This document shows, piece after piece, positions 27,126-34,940 of a stretch of 64,000 nucleotides of DNA. Every line of letters starts with the position of its first letter. Positions within the stretch are counted from its first letter, which is position 1. Source of the DNA: Bacteroidota bacterium (GTDB lineage: Bacteria > Bacteroidota > Bacteroidia > UBA7662 > CANHCV01); the NCBI GenBank assembly GCA_947501265.1, contig CANMVY010000010.1, forward strand, positions 22,334 to 86,333, written 5' to 3'. Made by a program: the position numbers and the translations under genes. The notes below the pieces were generated by a model. That model searched no databases. It saw only the letters and a list, made by a program, of their open reading frames with translations, and was not told the origin of the DNA.

Positions 27126-27566
27126 ATGGTTAAATTTGAGGATATGGAAGGGCAAAATGCTATGGATGTAGGACATAAAATCAGAAGAATCCGAGAAATC
27201 AAAGGAATTAAGCAAGAAACAATCGCCAATCAAATTGGCATTGCAGTTAGTTCTTTTGGGAAAATAGAGCGAGGGGAAATACAGCTTTCTGTGGAAAGAC
27301 TTCAGGCTATTGCCGAGGCGCTTGAACTTCCGGTAAATGCCATCCTTGAATATGATGAAGGAGTGAATAATTTCTTCAACTCGAATACGTTTAACACGAC
27401 GGGTCTTGGCGGATTCTTCAATACCTCCAATTCTCACTTTCATATGAACAATGAGGAAACACTTCTAAAACAAATAGAAGTTCTTATGGGAATGCTAAAA
27501 AGCATGGAGCATGTCGTAGCGACTCAGAAAGACCTTATCAATGAGTTGAGAGGAAAAAACAATTAG
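27126..27566 (+). CDS. XRE-family helix-turn-helix regulator
   Basis: 146 residues in the longest frame; internal ATGs at 27144 and 27162 are equally plausible, and MDVGHKIRRIREIKG at 27162 is the usual start for this family. The HTH_3 domain (IRRIREIKGIKQETIANQIG, then SSFGKIERGEIQLSVERLQAIA) is complete. A Ser/Asn/Phe-rich linker leads to a C-terminal coiled coil (EETLLKQIEVLMGMLKSMEHVV) that probably dimerises it. Divergent from the repeat-protein operon, which it likely controls. Confidence 0.85.
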   Translation: MVKFEDMEGQNAMDVGHKIRRIREIKGIKQETIANQIGIAVSSFGKIERGEIQLSVERLQAIAEALELPVNAILEYDEGVNNFFNSNTFNTTGLGGFFNTSNSHFHMNNEETLLKQIEVLMGMLKSMEHVVATQKDLINELRGKNN

Positions 27567-27947
27567 GTTTGACAGTCCACTAATTACCTATTTTTATTGA
27601 GATAGCTCAAAGTATCTAGGTACCTCTTCCCCTGGAGCTACTCCTCGGCAAGGCCCAGGCCACTAAAATAGGTTTGATTGTGAGAATGATTTTCATATTA
27701 GGTTATTCTAGCCCTTCAAAAAAATCAATGGTTTTTATTGGGACCGCCCTTCGATTGAACTCAGGGATCACCCTTGTCCCTTAGGGATAACTCGAAGCGC
27801 CCGCCCCGAGAGAGATCAATTTACCGCATTATTCTTGGGAGGATTTGCCTTCGCTCCCAAGACAATTTCATTTGATTTTCACTTTCCCTTTCCCCCCCCC
27901 AATCCAAAATAAAAAAACCCGGCGATGCCAGGTTTTCAGTTAATTTG
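27567..27947. repeat. Non-coding gap with REP-like repeat
   Basis: About 380 bases without a credible gene. It holds a 27745-27810 element of the type CCCTGAG-n5-TCGAAGGG (read on the minus strand) related to the one at 60017, a 9-bp-arm hairpin at 27833-27862 (TCTTGGGAG / CTCCCAAGA), and, at its end, the terminator of the tRNA-Ser gene. Confidence 0.5.
27911..27936 (-). terminator. Terminator of tRNA-Ser
   Basis: On the minus strand AAAACCTGGC, a short loop and GCCGGGTTTT followed by a T-run, about a dozen bases after the tRNA 3' end. One G-T pair in the stem. Confidence 0.75.
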
Positions 27948-28035
27948 CGGAGACGGAGAGATTCGAACTCTCGATACGCTTTTGGCGTATACACACTTTC
28001 CAGGCGTGCTCCTTCAGCCACTCGGACACGTCTCC
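27948..28035 (-). tRNA. tRNA-Ser (anticodon GGA)
   Basis: 88 nt, class II tRNA with long variable arm. Acceptor stem GGAGACG / CGTCTCC with discriminator G; anticodon stem CACGC / GTGTG with loop CTGGAAA (anticodon at 27999-28001, complement); variable arm TACGC..GCGTA; T arm GAGAGTTCGAATCTCTC. CCA is not encoded. The AT-rich island lies on its 3' side. Confidence 0.96.
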
Positions 28036-28119
28036 AGGAATGAGGGGCAAAAATAGCTGATTTTTTTAACCCTACCAAGTTTACCCAGAAATAAACCATT
28101 TTTTTGCCTTTCTCGTTTT

Positions 28120-28127
28120 ACATTTGT
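28120..28127 (+). promoter_or_regulatory. -7 box TACATTTG for the IscA-like gene
   Basis: An exact TAnnTTTG match 16 bases upstream of the ATG at 28144, in the gap between the divergent tRNA-Ser and this gene. No -33 element at ideal spacing. Confidence 0.45.
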
Positions 28128-28143
28128 AACTCCAATTCAATCC

Positions 28144-28452
28144 ATGATTACCATATCCGAAAAAGCCGCTAACCAAGTAAAAAGCCTGCAAAACAACAAG
28201 GCCGTGCGCGTTTCTGTCACCTCCGGTGGCTGTTCGGGGCTAACGTATCAGCTCGATTTTGTGGATGCCCCCGCCCCCAACGACGAGGTTTTTGTGCTGC
28301 ACAACATTACCCTTTGTTGCGATAAAAAAAGCTTTTTCTACCTCATCGGAACCGAACTCGACTTCTCCGACGGACTTCAAGGAAAAGGATTCTTTTTCAA
28401 TAACCCCAATGCATCCCGCACCTGCGCTTGCGGAGAAAGTTTTTCCCTCTAA
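28144..28452 (+). CDS. IscA/ErpA-type iron-sulfur cluster assembly protein
   Basis: 102 residues of the HesB/IscA family, which receives and delivers Fe-S clusters. The three ligand cysteines are present: Cys in TSGGCSGLTYQLDF and the two in the C-terminal RTCACGESF. An additional Cys pair (ITLCCDKKSFFYL) occurs at about residue 60, where most members have a non-Cys segment. The following gene starts six bases after its stop, but no functional tie is evident. Confidence 0.92.
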   Translation: MITISEKAANQVKSLQNNKAVRVSVTSGGCSGLTYQLDFVDAPAPNDEVFVLHNITLCCDKKSFFYLIGTELDFSDGLQGKGFFFNNPNASRTCACGESFSL

Positions 28453-28458
28453 ACCCCA

Positions 28459-30561
28459 GTGCAACTCCTCTCTCCATTTTCCCCTCTTTGGTACGGATTG
28501 GCCGCCCTCCTTTCCTTTGGCATCGCCACCTTATTCTACTATTTTAAACCTCAAAAATCCTACCCTAACCCGTGGATTCAACGAGGCCTTTTCCTCCTGA
28601 AATCTTTATCTACCTTTCTCCTTCTCCTCCTTTTCATCAATCCCATCCTTCGAAAAAACAACCGGGTGGTGCAAAAACCCATCATCGGAATTTTAGTCGA
28701 TCAATCCCAATCCATTGCGCTGCAACCCCAAGGGAAAACCTACACCCAAGAAATTCCCGAGAAAATCAGAAAGATAAAAGAGAAACTTGAAGGCAATTTC
28801 GAGGTAAAAACGTTTTCTTTTTCCAACGAATTGGCCGATTCTCTCGCACCGCGTTGGAGCGGAAACGCCTCCAACCTCGGCAAGGCCCTGGAGCAATTCC
28901 AGGAAAAACTCGAAGGCCAAAATGTTGGGGCACTCCTCATGGTTTCCGACGGAATCGTTAATCAAGGAAAAAATCCATGGTACGTTGCTCAACAATTGCC
29001 GTATCCCATTTTCCCGTTGGCCTTGGGAGACACCACTCCCCAGAAAGATTTGGCCATTCAATCCATCAAACACAACGAAATTGTGCTGAAAGGAAACGAA
29101 TTCCAATCGGTATTTTCCATTTCTGCCAAAGCGCTATCCGGTAAAACGGCTTCCTATTCCCTTCAGAAAATTACCAATAATAATCAGCCTTCACCCGTTA
29201 AAACCGGGAATTTCCCCATTCAACAAGATCAATTTCAAACCAACATTTCGGTGCAACTTCCCGCTAACGAAGCCGGATTGTTGCATTACCGATTAACCCT
29301 TGCAACCGTTGGGGGCGAAAAAAATACCCAGAACAACACCAAAGATTTTTTTGTTGAAGTGATCGACGATCGCGCCCGAATTCTTCTTCTGGCATCCGCT
29401 CCACATCCCGACGTGGCAACCGTTCGTCAAATTCTCTCCCAAAAACAATCGATGGAAGTGGTTGTAAAAAATCCGGAATCGGGCAACATCAACCTTTCCA
29501 ATTTCGATGCGGTGATTTGCTTTCAGCTGCCATCCATCAACGGAAACGATCAAATCGTTCAGCAAATTCGCCAAAGTCAACTTCCGGTTTGGTACATCGG
29601 AGGAAACCAAACAGCCTATTCCCGCCTCAATGCTCTTCAAGGATTAATTTCGGTGCGGCCGGCGGGAAAATCGCTTTCCAACGAAATTACCCCCATTCCC
29701 AATGCCCAATTCTCCCTTTTCGGACTTTCTGAAAAATGCACCCAACGCCTTTCATCTTTCCCGCCTCTTCAAGTGCCTTACGGCGATTATTCCGTCCAAG
29801 GAAATGCAGCGGTTCTTTTCCAACAACAAATTAAATCGGTTCCCACTTCCATGCCGCTTCTCGCCTACGGAGATCAGCAAGGCGTTCGACAGGCCGTTTT
29901 GGTGGGCGAAGGAATTTGGAAATGGTACCTCGACGAATACGAACAATTTGGCGATCACGCCGCAGTAGACGAATGGGTTTCAAAAACGGTACAATACCTC
30001 GCCCTAAAACAAAACAAAAAGATTTTTCGAGCGAAATCAGATCGACTCATTTACGAAGAAGGCAACGAAGTTTTGTTCACGGCAGAATTGTTCAACAAAA
30101 ACTACGAAGCGGTGAATGAGGCAGATGTTCAGCTTACACTCACCAATGCAAAAGGCAAAACTTTTGTTTTTTCCATGGGCAAAACCGACCAGAAATACCT
30201 CGCCAATGTTGGAAAATGGCCGGAAGGAAAATACCAATACGAAGCGAAAACAACCTACCAAGGAACCACCTACATCGAAAAAGGAGCGTTTTCAGTTCAA
30301 GGAACCGCCCTCGAAGCCGCAATAACCCAAGCCAATTGGACCACCTTGCGAAATTTAGCCGCTCCTCAAAAAGGCCGGCTTTACCCCTACAACGAGTGGG
30401 AAAAAGTGGTCTCCGATTTGGAAAATCGCCCCGACCTCAAACCGGTTAGTTACATGGAGCTCTTGCTCACCGAAATCTTAGACGTGCCTTTCCTTTTGAT
30501 CGCCATGTTGCTTCTTTGGTCGGCAGAATGGTTATGGAGAAAATGGTTGGGACACGCTTAA
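28459..30561 (+). CDS. VWA-like membrane protein of unknown role
   Basis: 700 residues starting at GTG. Two N-terminal membrane segments (LWYGLAALLSFGIATLFYYF and FLLKSLSTFLLLLLFI), then a von Willebrand A-like domain whose metal site is seen as VDQSQSIA (DxSxS) with MVSDGIVNQG later, followed by beta-rich domains (around 210-270 and 520-610) and a C-terminal membrane segment (FLLIAMLLLWSAEWLW). This layout occurs in Bacteroidota proteins near BatA/BatB-like families, with the bulk in the periplasm. Its 3' end overlaps anmK. Confidence 0.72.
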   Translation: MQLLSPFSPLWYGLAALLSFGIATLFYYFKPQKSYPNPWIQRGLFLLKSLSTFLLLLLFINPILRKNNRVVQKPIIGILVDQSQSIALQPQGKTYTQEIPEKIRKIKEKLEGNFEVKTFSFSNELADSLAPRWSGNASNLGKALEQFQEKLEGQNVGALLMVSDGIVNQGKNPWYVAQQLPYPIFPLALGDTTPQKDLAIQSIKHNEIVLKGNEFQSVFSISAKALSGKTASYSLQKITNNNQPSPVKTGNFPIQQDQFQTNISVQLPANEAGLLHYRLTLATVGGEKNTQNNTKDFFVEVIDDRARILLLASAPHPDVATVRQILSQKQSMEVVVKNPESGNINLSNFDAVICFQLPSINGNDQIVQQIRQSQLPVWYIGGNQTAYSRLNALQGLISVRPAGKSLSNEITPIPNAQFSLFGLSEKCTQRLSSFPPLQVPYGDYSVQGNAAVLFQQQIKSVPTSMPLLAYGDQQGVRQAVLVGEGIWKWYLDEYEQFGDHAAVDEWVSKTVQYLALKQNKKIFRAKSDRLIYEEGNEVLFTAELFNKNYEAVNEADVQLTLTNAKGKTFVFSMGKTDQKYLANVGKWPEGKYQYEAKTTYQGTTYIEKGAFSVQGTALEAAITQANWTTLRNLAAPQKGRLYPYNEWEKVVSDLENRPDLKPVSYMELLLTEILDVPFLLIAMLLLWSAEWLWRKWLGHA

Positions 30562-31592
30562 ATCCTATCCAAGCCGTTGGGCTCATGTCGGGAACCTCCT
30601 TGGACGGTATTGACTTGGCCTACGTGCATTTTTGGGAGGAAGATGGTTGGAAATTCAACCTTCAACACACCCATTACATTCCGTATTCCAACCCAGAAAA
30701 GACGGAGCTGCGCAACTTGATGGAGGTCCCATCGGCCGAATTGCTTTCGGCACATGCCCGATGGGGACAACGTTTCGGGCAGGAAATTCGAACTTGGTTG
30801 AACACCATTCAACAAACCCCGCATTTGATCGCTTCTCACGGACACACCATTTTCCATCAACCAGATCAAGGATTCACCTTTCAATTGGGCGATGGATACG
30901 CTTTGCAACGGGAAGTTGGTTTGCCGGTGGTGTTCGACTTCCGAAGCGCCGATGTGGCGGCCGGCGGACAAGGCGCCCCTTTGGTACCGTTCGGAGAGTT
31001 TCACTTGTTTCCCACCTACGAACATTTCCTAAACATTGGGGGAATTGCCAACGGAAGCTCTCGCGGAAAGGATACCATGGTAGCCCGCGATATTTCCTTT
31101 GCCAACATGTGGTTCAACCATTCCTCCCAAAAACGGGGATGGGCGTTTGACGAAAACGGTGAAGGCGCAAAGCAAGGAGTGGTTTGTGGCTCGCTGTACT
31201 CCCAATTGTTGGAAGAATCGCTGTCCATTTCCGGTAGCTTATCGGCCGAATTAGCGATGAATAGCTTGAGGTGGATTGATGCTGCGGGGATATCGGCCGA
31301 AGATGAGCTGCGAACCGAATTGGAGGTCATGCTGGAAGTTTTTCGGCAGAAGTGGAATGTTCAAGGAACCGTGTTGGTAACCGGTGGGGGCGCAAAAAAT
31401 ACCTTTTTATTGGAGCGGATGAACCAAACCCTTTCGGCCAATTTTGTAGCAGCCACCTCAGAACTCATCGATTTTAAAGAGGCCCTTGTTTTCGCATTTC
31501 TTGGAGTCGTTCGAATCCGAGGAGAGAAGAATGTTTTCCCCTCGGTTACGGGTGCAAAATTTGCAACATCCGGAGGAATTTTCCTGCCATAA
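30534..31592 (+). CDS. anmK: Anhydro-N-acetylmuramic acid kinase
   Basis: About 352 residues. Phosphorylates and opens 1,6-anhydro-MurNAc during peptidoglycan recycling. Family blocks: VGLMSGTSLDGIDLAYV, IASHGHTIFHQP, VVFDFRSADVAAGGQGAPLVP, HFLNIGGIAN and VLVTGGGAKNTFLL. The start lies inside the preceding gene; ATGs at 30516, 30534 and 30543 are all possible, and the family motif begins about 10-14 codons after them. Acts in the cytoplasm; the GH25 lysozyme at 36.3 kb is a separate cell-wall function. Confidence 0.93.
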   Translation: MEKMVGTRLNPIQAVGLMSGTSLDGIDLAYVHFWEEDGWKFNLQHTHYIPYSNPEKTELRNLMEVPSAELLSAHARWGQRFGQEIRTWLNTIQQTPHLIASHGHTIFHQPDQGFTFQLGDGYALQREVGLPVVFDFRSADVAAGGQGAPLVPFGEFHLFPTYEHFLNIGGIANGSSRGKDTMVARDISFANMWFNHSSQKRGWAFDENGEGAKQGVVCGSLYSQLLEESLSISGSLSAELAMNSLRWIDAAGISAEDELRTELEVMLEVFRQKWNVQGTVLVTGGGAKNTFLLERMNQTLSANFVAATSELIDFKEALVFAFLGVVRIRGEKNVFPSVTGAKFATSGGIFLP

Positions 31593-31627
31593 TACCGTTT
31601 TGGGGGTAATTTTACAAAAAACCTCCT

Positions 31628-32083
31628 ATGCCTATCCCATCCATTTTTATTCCCGAAGAAACCGAAAAATTGGTTGCTCGAATTGAATCCTTAACGCCAC
31701 AAAACCAACCTCTTTGGGGAAAAATGAGCGTTGCCCAAATGATGGCTCATTGCGCTATTCCCTATGAAATGGATCCGCAAAATCCACCTAAAATTGGGTT
31801 TTTCTTGAAATGGATGATGAGAAATTTCTTTAAAAAATCCATGCTAAGTGAGAAGCCTTACCAACACCATATTCAAACAGCGCCCCTTTTCCGAATGGTG
31901 AATGAAAAGGATTTTCAAGAAGAGAAAACCCGTCTTATTGCCCTTGTAAAAGCGAGCCACGCCATGGGCGAAGGATTTTACCAAGGGTTGCCTCATTACG
32001 CATTAGGGCGCTTAAGTTCGGAAGAGTGGAGCACCCTTTTGTACAAGCACCTCGACCACCATTTGAGGCAATTTGGTGCTTAA
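31628..32083 (+). CDS. DUF1569 (DinB-like four-helix) protein
   Basis: 151 residues with the pattern of DUF1569, a member of the DinB superfamily: LTPQNQPLWGKMSVAQMMAHC at the N-terminus with a likely metal His, and YALGRLSSEEWSTLLYKHLDHHLRQFG at the C-terminus with the His cluster. Members are predicted metal-dependent but lack a known reaction. It stands alone between anmK and the propeller protein, with its own upstream AT-rich gap. Confidence 0.8.
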   Translation: MPIPSIFIPEETEKLVARIESLTPQNQPLWGKMSVAQMMAHCAIPYEMDPQNPPKIGFFLKWMMRNFFKKSMLSEKPYQHHIQTAPLFRMVNEKDFQEEKTRLIALVKASHAMGEGFYQGLPHYALGRLSSEEWSTLLYKHLDHHLRQFGA

Positions 32084-32119
32084 TTCGAAATTTTTCGTAC
32101 ATTTACAAAAACCAATTTT

Positions 32120-33031
32120 ATGAAAAAAATTACTCTTTTGGCTGCGGTATTTGCCGCATTCGCCGCTTCTGCCCAAACCAAATTGGAGGGCCTTTCCCAT
32201 CCAGAATCCGTTTGTTCCAACGGTAAATTCACCTTCGTTTCCAACCTGGGCGAAAAAGTAGAGCCCACCAAACGCGATGAAGATGGATTCATTTCCAAAT
32301 TCGATGCAAAAGGTGCCGAAGTGAAAAAAGATTTCATTTCAGGATTGAATGCTCCCAAAGGAATGGCCATCGTGAAAGATGTGTTGTACGTGGCCGATTT
32401 GGATCAAATTCGCGGATTTAAAATCAAAGATGGCAAAGAAGTATTCAACTTGGATTTGGCCGATATGGGCTCTACCTATTTGAATGATATCGTAATGATT
32501 GATGAGCAAACCTTGATCGTTTCTGCTACCGATATTCACAAACTCATCAAAGTAAATTTGAAAACCAAAAAAGGCGAAGAACTTTCCATCGCCAAACTAC
32601 CTTCCATGGGTTGCAACGGATTAACCTTCGATGCTGAAAAGAAAATGCTATTCGTTGTAGGAATGGGTGGTAAAGTAACAAAGGGAGATGATGTAGAAGA
32701 TATCCTCGGCGAAATCGGCATGATCAACTTGGCGGCAGATCCTGCAAAATGGGCCTACAAGCGCATTGGTAAAGCAACCGGAATGTTCGATGGCATTGCC
32801 ATTTACGACGAAAAAACGCTTATCGTTTCCGATTGGAGGGGTGGAGAAGGAAAAGGCTGCATGTGGAAAATCGACCGCATGTCGGGAAAACCCACCGAAG
32901 CCGTGAAAATGGGCGCCTATGCCGGCCCAGCCGATTTTTACTTCAACGCCAAAGAAAATTCGGTGATGATTCCCGATCTTTTGGGCGACAGTGTTTATCC
33001 CGTAACCGTTGACTTTAGCATCAAGAAATAA
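32120..33031 (+). CDS. Secreted SMP-30/NHL-like six-bladed propeller protein
   Basis: 303 residues. Signal peptide MKKITLLAAVFAAFAASAQ, then repeated beta-propeller blades (GKFTFVSNLGEKVEPTKRD, APKGMAIVKDVLYVADLDQ, LNDIVMIDEQTLIVSATD, GLTFDAEKKMLFVVGMGG, DGIAIYDEKTLIVSDW). Resembles SMP-30/gluconolactonase-type sugar or lactone binding proteins. No C-terminal sorting domain is present, so it is likely periplasmic. The stop overlaps the ridA start (TAATG), implying coupling. Confidence 0.8.
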   Translation: MKKITLLAAVFAAFAASAQTKLEGLSHPESVCSNGKFTFVSNLGEKVEPTKRDEDGFISKFDAKGAEVKKDFISGLNAPKGMAIVKDVLYVADLDQIRGFKIKDGKEVFNLDLADMGSTYLNDIVMIDEQTLIVSATDIHKLIKVNLKTKKGEELSIAKLPSMGCNGLTFDAEKKMLFVVGMGGKVTKGDDVEDILGEIGMINLAADPAKWAYKRIGKATGMFDGIAIYDEKTLIVSDWRGGEGKGCMWKIDRMSGKPTEAVKMGAYAGPADFYFNAKENSVMIPDLLGDSVYPVTVDFSIKK

Positions 33032-33420
33032 TGGCAAGATCCGTCATCAAATCCCCCAACAGCCCCAACCCCATTGGGCCTTACAGCCATGCTGTTCAAA
33101 TCAATGGCGCACAAGGGCTTATTTTTACGAGCGGACAAGTGGCATTGAATGCCGAAACCGGAGAAATGGTGCAAGATTCGATTGCTTCCGAAACCAAACA
33201 AGTGATGGAGAATCTTGAAAAAATTCTGCATTCTGCCGGGGTTAGCTTTTCCGACGTAGCTAAATCAACCATTTTTTTAACCAATCTTGACGATTTTGCC
33301 GAGGTGAATGAGGTGTATGGAAGTTTCTTTCAGGGAGATTTCCCCGCGCGCGAAACGGTTCAGGTGGTTCGCCTTCCTCGCAATGCGCGCGTCGAAATTT
33401 CGATGATCGCCTCGCTTTAA
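33031..33420 (+). CDS. ridA: RidA-family reactive imine/enamine deaminase
   Basis: 129 residues of the Rid/YjgF family, which hydrolyses reactive 2-aminoacrylate-type imines released by PLP enzymes. Typical blocks: SPNSPNPIGPYSHAVQ, IFTSGQVALNAETGEM, VAKSTIFLTNLDDFAEVNEVY and RETVQVVRLPRNARVEISMIA, which carries the active Arg and Glu. Cytosolic. Its start is fused to the stop of the propeller protein gene, though that protein is exported. Confidence 0.93.
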   Translation: MARSVIKSPNSPNPIGPYSHAVQINGAQGLIFTSGQVALNAETGEMVQDSIASETKQVMENLEKILHSAGVSFSDVAKSTIFLTNLDDFAEVNEVYGSFFQGDFPARETVQVVRLPRNARVEISMIASL

Positions 33421-33442
33421 CGTTAATTTTTTCCTAATACCG

Positions 33443-33482
33443 TAGCCCAAGGAGTTGAAAATCGCCTTGGGCTATTTAATTT
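33443..33482 (+). terminator. Terminator after ridA
   Basis: Stem TAGCCCAAGG / CCTTGGGCTA with a 12-base loop followed by TTTAATTT. Its place supports the later (33491) start of the dedA gene, as the longer frame would run through it. Confidence 0.7.
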
Positions 33483-33490
33483 GCCGAGGT

Positions 33491-34123
33491 ATGGAAGCAC
33501 TCCAAGAATTTTTACGCTTCTTCAACGACCCTCAGCACATTATTGAAGCCGGAGGATTGCTGTTACTCATTTTCATCATTTTCATCGAAAATGGGTTGAT
33601 CTTCGGATTGTTTTTTCCCGGAGATTCCCTTTTGTTTATTGCCGGTTTAATCGTTGCTACCCAACCCGAATTGCTTTCGATTGACCTCTCTTCCCTTCAA
33701 ATTTCTTTGATTTTAGCCTCCATCCTGGGAAACGGTACCGGGTATTGGTTTGGAAAACGATGGGGGAAAAAATTGTACCAACGGCCGGATGGATTTCTTT
33801 TCAAACGAAAATACCTCGAAGCTACCGAGCAGTTTTACACCAAAAATGGCGGAAAAACCTTAATCATTGGAAAATTTTTGCCCTACATCCGAACCCTCGC
33901 CCCCATCATTGCGGGTGTTATTCGGGTTCCTTTGTTAACGTTTTGGATTTTCAACGTACTAGGATCAATCATTTGGGTCCTATCCCTAACCTCCTTGGGT
34001 TATTTCCTTGGAATTCAATTTCCGTGGATGAAAGATTACGTGGAATGGATTGCGGTTTTTTTCGTTGTCTTCGCAAGTATTGCGGTGGTAAGAACCTATC
34101 AGAAAAACAAAAAATCTTCTTAA
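33491..34123 (+). CDS. DedA-family membrane protein
   Basis: About 210 residues with several membrane segments. The family hallmarks are present: ENGLIFGLFFPGDSLLFIAGL in the first half, and GKFLPYIRTLAPIIAGV with the amphipathic helix and conserved Arg in the second. DedA proteins act in lipid (undecaprenyl phosphate or phospholipid) flipping and envelope homeostasis; the specific substrate here is not known. The start at MEALQEFLRFF was chosen because a terminator lies upstream. The stop overlaps the convergent lipoprotein gene. Confidence 0.9.
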   Translation: MEALQEFLRFFNDPQHIIEAGGLLLLIFIIFIENGLIFGLFFPGDSLLFIAGLIVATQPELLSIDLSSLQISLILASILGNGTGYWFGKRWGKKLYQRPDGFLFKRKYLEATEQFYTKNGGKTLIIGKFLPYIRTLAPIIAGVIRVPLLTFWIFNVLGSIIWVLSLTSLGYFLGIQFPWMKDYVEWIAVFFVVFASIAVVRTYQKNKKSS

Positions 34124-34599
34124 TTTCCCTTGATTAGGCTGTAGGGCAGCTCTTCCCGAAGATTTTTGGGTTCATATCCTTTCAATTGATGAAGAACACT
34201 GCTTTCCGGGAAAACCGAGTTTCGGGTTAACTCTTTTCCATCCATTCGAATCATTTCTTCCCGACCTTCTTTTTTGAAAACCCAGGTGTCGGGTTCCTCG
34301 GAGGGTTGAAGCAACAACGTATCCATTTTCTTAGAATCAGCCGTTAGCTCTAAATACACCCATTTTCCATCCAATTGGGTTACCCGGAATGTTCGCATGC
34401 GTTTAATTCGCTGAAGCTCTTTTTTAGGAAGAACGTACGAAAAACCACCCCAAACCCCATCGTTCAATTTGTGCCATTCTTCAAAATAGAATTGCTTGTT
34501 GGTTTTCTCCAACCACCTCCCCTGTACCGCCTGTAAGAAGCGATCGTCTCCTCCAGAACATCCCCAAAGGGTGATCAGAAGAAACATCCAGCCTTTCAT
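34120..34599 (-). CDS. Hypothetical lipoprotein A
   Basis: 159 residues. Lipobox in MKGWMFLLITLWGCSGG, then a soluble domain with WLEKTNKQFYFEEWHKLND and repeated beta-strand patterns that suggest a lipocalin-like barrel (similar in feel to DUF6265, not confirmed). It is coupled by ATGA to the next upstream lipoprotein gene and its 3' end overlaps the dedA stop by four bases. Likely anchored in the outer or inner membrane facing the periplasm. Confidence 0.75.
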   Translation of the reverse strand: MKGWMFLLITLWGCSGGDDRFLQAVQGRWLEKTNKQFYFEEWHKLNDGVWGGFSYVLPKKELQRIKRMRTFRVTQLDGKWVYLELTADSKKMDTLLLQPSEEPDTWVFKKEGREEMIRMDGKELTRNSVFPESSVLHQLKGYEPKNLREELPYSLIKGN

Positions 34600-34940
34600 T
34601 TTCCGATGGAAATCGCTTGTTCCGACAATCGAACCAAATAAACAACCGGAGGTTCATCCCCTTGATCAAAGGAAACGGATGCAAATTTTTCGCTTTGCCA
34701 AACCACCTTGACCTGCTCTTGAGTTAAATCATTCCCATAAATTTCTACCTGAGCAGGAACCCGCTGCATTCCTTTTTTCTCGGCCACGATGGTACACGTC
34801 CACGGGTCGGCCCACAATTTCTCTCCTGAAATTTCAATGGAGGCATTTCCATCCGGTGAAACCGAACGAATGACTTCGGATTTTTTTCCGCACGAAACCA
34901 AGGCGAGAAGACCGAAAGAAAGGAGGAGGGATTTCATCAT
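34596..34940 (-). CDS. Hypothetical lipoprotein B
   Basis: About 114 residues from MMKSLLLSFGLLALVSCGKK, a clear lipobox. The mature part is beta-rich (ASIEISGEKLWADPWTCTIV, QVEIYGNDLTQEQVKVVW) with no recognised family. The start is the ATGATGA overlap with the parvulin gene, the longer frame being less likely. The co-occurrence of two lipoproteins and a periplasmic chaperone in one operon suggests an envelope role. Confidence 0.75.
   Translation of the reverse strand: MMKSLLLSFGLLALVSCGKKSEVIRSVSPDGNASIEISGEKLWADPWTCTIVAEKKGMQRVPAQVEIYGNDLTQEQVKVVWQSEKFASVSFDQGDEPPVVYLVRLSEQAISIGK

Noticed and set aside
27821..28099. 92-residue minus-strand frame across the tRNA-Ser gene
   Set aside because: It is a shadow of the tRNA and its terminator.
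30990..31130. Loss of the AnmK active-site motif
   Set aside because: The usual DTGPGN-type segment reads DISFANMWF, but Bacteroidota members commonly vary here and all other blocks are intact.
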